A stretch of 18,165 nt of DNA from CAZYXO01 sp964651315 (GTDB taxonomy: Bacteria; Bacillota_I; Bacilli_A; RF39; UBA660): contig CAZYXO010000012.1 of the NCBI GenBank assembly GCA_964651315.1, positions 1-18,165 on the forward strand. The letters run 5' to 3'. Shown here in pieces: positions 14,276 to 18,165 of the stretch. Made by a program: the position numbers and the translations under genes. The stretch's first letter is position 1. Every line of letters begins with the position of its first letter. The notes beneath the pieces are model-generated. The model had not been told where the DNA came from and ran no database searches. It worked only from the letters and a program-made list of their open reading frames with translations.

Positions 14276-17200
14276 ATACATTAGAAAAAATTTTTCAAAA
14301 TATAAAATATGAATATACAGATAAAATATTAGCAAATTATAAAATAAAAGAAATAAAATTAAATAAAAGTGATGAAACATTTAATATTTATTTAACTGGG
14401 ATTAATGTTCTTGATTATGAAGTAGTATATAGTATGATAAATGCTAGTAAAAATAAATTAAATGGTAATTACAAATGTAATTTTATTATTCAAAATGAAA
14501 ATATAACAAGTGATGATGTTATTGATTATACTAAAAAAATAATTGCTAAATTAATTGAAAAGAAGCCTTCTTTAATAGCACTTAATGAAGGAAATATGAC
14601 TGTTGATGATGATATTATCTCAATAGAAGTTGATAATAGTATTTTTAGTCAATTTAAAAAAGAAATCAAAAATATTGAAAAAGAATTAGAAAAACTGGGA
14701 ATTAATGGATATGTTATTACTACTGTTCTTAGTTTTGTTAGTAGTGAAATTGTCAAAAAAGAAATAGAAATTGAGAAAGAAAAAGAAGTGGTATTCGCTG
14801 AATTTAAACCAACGCCGACAGTTCGGAAATATCGAGGCCCTAAATTTGATAAAGAAGCATGCACTTTAACTGATATAAATAATATTAATGGTGAACTTCC
14901 TAATATTTTTATCGAAGCTTATATTTTTAATATGGAATGTGTCGAAAGAAAAGGTAAAAAAGGAACAGTTTATATTATCAATTTAAAAGTTAGTGATAAA
15001 AGTAATAGTATAATGATAAAAAAAGTAATGTTTGATGAAACGGAATATTTAGAAGAATGTAAAAAATTTAAAAAAGAAAATTGGTATCGTTTTTATGGAA
15101 ATATTATTAATGATGAATATATACATGATTTTGTTTTTGATTTAAAAGATTTTGAACCAATTGATTCAAAAGATCCTGTGATTATAGATGATGCTGAAGT
15201 AAAGCGTGTTGAACTTCATTTACATACAATGATGAGTATGATGGATGGAGTAATTGCAGTTGACCCTGATTTAAAAGTTAAAAATAATTTAGTTGATTTT
15301 GTCGATAAATGTGGTCATAAAGCATTTGCAGTAACTGATCATAATGTTGCTCAAGCATATCCTTATATTTATAATAAAGTAAAAGGGCTTAATAAAGGTC
15401 GAGAAGATAAAGATAAAATTAAACCAATATATGGTAGTGAACTTAATGTGGTTAATACAGAAGCAAATATCGTATATAATTCCCAAAATTATAATTTATT
15501 AGAAACAGAATTTGTTGTTTTTGATACAGAAACTACTGGATTTAGAGCAAATATGGATCAAATGATTGAAATTGGTGCTGTAAAAATAAAAAATGGTGAA
15601 ATTACAGAACGTTTTGATGAATTAATTGCGTGTTCAAAACCATTACCAGAAAAAATAACGGCATTGACAAATATAACTGATGAAATGTTAAAAGGTAAAG
15701 ATAGCGAAGAAAATGTTACAAAAAAGTTCTTAGAATTTGTCGGAGATGCCCCTTTAATTGCTCATAATGCAGCATTTGATATTTCATTTATGACTTCAGC
15801 AATGGAAAAATACAAATTAGGGGAATTTAACTATACAGTAATTGACACAATGGCACTTGCAAGAACTATGTATCCAGATTGGCCCAACCATAAATTATCG
15901 ACATTAGTAAAAAGATTGAATGTACCTTGGGATGAAACGTCCCATCATAGAGCAGATTACGATAGTGAAGGAACAGGTATTGCTTTTTATAAAATGGCTA
16001 AAGAACTAAGTAATCAAAATGTCGAATGTATTGATGATTTTCATAAAATAGTTGATAAAGAAAGTATTATTAAATTTGCTAGACCTAAACATTTAACAGT
16101 TCTTGTTAAAAATAAAGTTGGATTAAAAAATTTGTTTAAAGTAATCAGTATTGCTAACACTACTTATTTATTTAAAGGAAAAGAACCAAAAATTCCGAAA
16201 GAAGAATTATATAGTTATCGAGAAGGATTATTAATTGGTAGTGGTTGTGTTAATGGGGAATTATTTATTGATGGAATGAATAAAGAAGATGAAGAACTTG
16301 CAAGTATGATGAGTCAATATGATTATATTGAAGTGTGTCCACTATCAACTGCAACTTATTTACTTGAAGGTGATGATCGCCGATTTAAAACAGTTCTCGA
16401 ATATAACGAATACGTTAAAAAAATAGTAAGAGTAGCAAGAGATGCTGGTAAGATAGTATGTGCGGTTGGTGATGTTCATCATTTAAGAGATGAAGATTTA
16501 ATAAGCCGAAAAATAATTGCTGCTCAAAGAACAAATGGTAAAATTCATCCTTTAAATAGACCAGGAGTAAATGTTCCTAATTCAAAATTTTTAACAACTA
16601 AAGAAATGTTAGAAGCATTTAGTTTTTTAGATAAAGATGTTGCTTATGAAATAGTTGTTACAAATACAAATAAAATAGCTGATATGATTGAAGAACAGGA
16701 AATTATTAAAGATAAATTATATACACCACTTATGGAAAATTCAGCCGAAATAACTAAAGAAATGGTTTATAAAACTGCTCATGAAATGTATGGTGAAACT
16801 TTACCACAAATAGTAGAAGAACGACTTGCAACTGAACTTCATGGGATTATCGGTGGAGGATTTGATGTTATTTATTTAATTGCCCAAAAATTAGTTAAAA
16901 AAAGTAATGATGATGGATACTTTGTTGGTTCACGTGGTTCAGTTGGTTCTAGTTTAGTTGCAACAATGATGGGAATAACTGAAGTTAATGGACTTCCAGC
17001 TCATTATTTATGTCCAAATTGTAAGAAATCAATTTGGGAAGATGAAGAAGGGTCTTTTGGTAAAAGATATCCGAGTGGGTATGATTTACCAGATAAAATG
17101 TGTGAATGTGGTACTCCTTTTAAAAAAGAAGGGCAGGATATGCCATTTGCAACATTCTTAGGATTTAATGCTGATAAAGTACCAGATATTGATTTAAACT

Positions 17201-18165
17201 TTTCTGATTTAAATCAAGCTGCAACCCATGAATATACGAAAGTATTGTTTGGTAAGGACAATGTTTATAGAGCTGGTACGATTGGTACAGTTGCCGATAA
17301 AACAGCTTATGGTTATGTTAAAGGTTATTGTGAAGATAAAGGTATCACAATGAGGAGTGCTGAAATAGAAAGACTTGCCATAGGATGCACTGGTGTTAAG
17401 CGTACAACCGGCCAACACCCTGGTGGAATAGTAGTTATTCCAGGATATATGGATGTTTTTGATTTCACACCTTTCCAATATCCTGCTGATGATATTAATG
17501 CGGCGTGGAGGACAACACACTTTGATTATCACTCAATTCAAGATGATGTATTAAAGCTTGATATTTTAGGACATACTGATCCAACTCAACTAAGAATGAT
17601 TCAAGATATAACAGGAATGGATGTTACAAAAGTTCCACTAGGAGATAAAGAAACAATGAGTATTTTCTTAGGACCTGAACCACTTGGAGTAACTAAAGAA
17701 CAAATAATGTGTGATACAGGTACTTTAGGAGTGCCAGAATTTGGAACGCCTTTTACAATTGGAATGTTAGTTGATACTAAACCTAAGACTTTTGCTGAAT
17801 TAATCAAAATATCTGGTTTATCTCACGGTACTGATGTGTGGTTAGGGAATGCTCAAGAATTAATTAGAAATAATGTTGTTCCATTCTCAAAAGTAATAGG
17901 CTGTCGTGATGATATAATGGTTTATTTAATGTATAATGGTCTTGAACCTATTAAAGCATTTAAAATAATGGAATTTGTTCGAAAAGGAAAAGCCAGTAAA
18001 GATCCAGAAGGATGGGCTAATTTTAAACAAATAATGAAAGATGCGAAAATTGCAGATTGGTTCATTGATTCATGTCAAAAGATTAAGTATATGTTCCCGA
18101 AGGCTCATGCTGCTGCTTATGTTATGAGTGCGTTTAGAATTGCCTATTTTAAAGTTCATTATCCT
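14272..18165 (+). CDS. polC: DNA polymerase III PolC, Gram-positive replicase with 3'-5' exonuclease (runs off the window)
   Basis: 1298 codons are visible; B. subtilis PolC has 1437, so about 140 residues lie beyond the edge. Order: N-terminal domain (1-200), OB fold (about 215-305), PHP part 1 from 313 (ELHLHTMMSMMDG, then AVTDHN), an inserted DEDDh exonuclease (D418 and E420 in FDTETTG, HNAAFD at 498-503, H559 and D564 in HHRADYD), PHP part 2 (VGDVHHL near 731), a zinc site C914/C917/C944/C946, and catalytic D972 and D974 in PDIDLNFSD. It is the main leading- and lagging-strand replicase, with proofreading. The PHP histidines and Asp are intact, unlike in the neighbouring dnaE. Placement overlapping dnaE is unusual, since the two genes are far apart in B. 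subtilis. Confidence 0.97.
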   Translation, partial: MNTLEKIFQNIKYEYTDKILANYKIKEIKLNKSDETFNIYLTGINVLDYEVVYSMINASKNKLNGNYKCNFIIQNENITSDDVIDYTKKIIAKLIEKKPSLIALNEGNMTVDDDIISIEVDNSIFSQFKKEIKNIEKELEKLGINGYVITTVLSFVSSEIVKKEIEIEKEKEVVFAEFKPTPTVRKYRGPKFDKEACTLTDINNINGELPNIFIEAYIFNMECVERKGKKGTVYIINLKVSDKSNSIMIKKVMFDETEYLEECKKFKKENWYRFYGNIINDEYIHDFVFDLKDFEPIDSKDPVIIDDAEVKRVELHLHTMMSMMDGVIAVDPDLKVKNNLVDFVDKCGHKAFAVTDHNVAQAYPYIYNKVKGLNKGREDKDKIKPIYGSELNVVNTEANIVYNSQNYNLLETEFVVFDTETTGFRANMDQMIEIGAVKIKNGEITERFDELIACSKPLPEKITALTNITDEMLKGKDSEENVTKKFLEFVGDAPLIAHNAAFDISFMTSAMEKYKLGEFNYTVIDTMALARTMYPDWPNHKLSTLVKRLNVPWDETSHHRADYDSEGTGIAFYKMAKELSNQNVECIDDFHKIVDKESIIKFARPKHLTVLVKNKVGLKNLFKVISIANTTYLFKGKEPKIPKEELYSYREGLLIGSGCVNGELFIDGMNKEDEELASMMSQYDYIEVCPLSTATYLLEGDDRRFKTVLEYNEYVKKIVRVARDAGKIVCAVGDVHHLRDEDLISRKIIAAQRTNGKIHPLNRPGVNVPNSKFLTTKEMLEAFSFLDKDVAYEIVVTNTNKIADMIEEQEIIKDKLYTPLMENSAEITKEMVYKTAHEMYGETLPQIVEERLATELHGIIGGGFDVIYLIAQKLVKKSNDDGYFVGSRGSVGSSLVATMMGITEVNGLPAHYLCPNCKKSIWEDEEGSFGKRYPSGYDLPDKMCECGTPFKKEGQDMPFATFLGFNADKVPDIDLNFSDLNQAATHEYTKVLFGKDNVYRAGTIGTVADKTAYGYVKGYCEDKGITMRSAEIERLAIGCTGVKRTTGQHPGGIVVIPGYMDVFDFTPFQYPADDINAAWRTTHFDYHSIQDDVLKLDILGHTDPTQLRMIQDITGMDVTKVPLGDKETMSIFLGPEPLGVTKEQIMCDTGTLGVPEFGTPFTIGMLVDTKPKTFAELIKISGLSHGTDVWLGNAQELIRNNVVPFSKVIGCRDDIMVYLMYNGLEPIKAFKIMEFVRKGKASKDPEGWANFKQIMKDAKIADWFIDSCQKIKYMFPKAHAAAYVMSAFRIAYFKVHYP

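Noticed and set aside
14192..17807. Several minus-strand open frames inside dnaE and polC (for example 14192-14380, 15289-15486, 17209-17532, 17601-17807)
   Set aside because: They mirror strongly conserved polymerase motifs on the plus strand and lack ribosome sites; they are shadows.
1..18165. Mollicutes genetic code (TGA as Trp)
   Set aside because: TGA ends dnaE, the methyltransferase frame and gerM-neighbour frames at expected places, and conserved Trp codons are TGG.
1..18165. CRISPR array, tRNA or rRNA genes, insertion sequence ends
   Set aside because: No regularly spaced direct repeats, no clover-leaf or rRNA-like sequence and no transposase were seen. The only sizeable repeats are the C-terminal module copies.

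Overview
This window looks like a piece of a very AT-rich, low-GC Gram-positive (Firmicutes/Bacilli-type) genome. The evidence is the pairing of a PolC-type and a DnaE-type replicative polymerase, strong AGGAGG-like ribosome binding sites, and a set of endospore-specific proteins: GerE, GerM, SpoIIIAH, a DacF-like carboxypeptidase, a SpoIIAA-like STAS protein and a SigF-like sigma factor. TGA is used as a stop and tryptophan is TGG, so this is not the Mycoplasma/Spiroplasma code. The best guess is an uncultured, probably gut-associated, spore-forming lineage near the base of the Mollicutes. That placement is inference. A run of exactly 100 N (3545-3644) marks a scaffold join of unknown true length.

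Layout. 1-712: the decayed end of a restriction-modification locus (C5 cytosine methyltransferase with a nonsense codon, followed by a frame-broken partner). 769-1689: a stand-alone ClpA/ClpB-like AAA+ domain with its own promoter, ending at a two-way terminator. 1714-3504 (minus): gerM, gerE and spoIIIAH, with a possible SigK-type promoter in front of gerE. After the gap comes a minus-strand M15 (VanY-like) peptidase, then a divergent plus-strand DacF-like carboxypeptidase (4802-5959).

6002-7372 is an accessory cassette with its own consensus promoter and terminator. It holds the apparent remains of an ATP-dependent DNA ligase and two unrecognised proteins, the second with a CFI-box-like motif. 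It sits between dacF and the SpoIIAA-like/SigF-like pair (7466-8462), genes that are adjacent in Bacillus. spoIIAB is missing, and the phospho-acceptor serine of SpoIIAA is replaced by glutamate, so the classical SigF partner switch cannot work here in its textbook form from these genes alone. A XerC/D recombinase and a small membrane protein follow.

The end of the accessory cassette (about 256 bp, including its terminator) occurs again in inverted orientation at 9708-9966, bracketing spoIIAA-sigF-xerD. A third short copy lies at 10426-10485. These copies share one C-terminal protein module attached to two different N-terminal halves.

10540-18165 is a nucleotide and replication block: thymidine kinase, then dnaE and polC joined by an ATGA overlap with the polC ribosome binding site inside dnaE. 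polC runs off the right edge.
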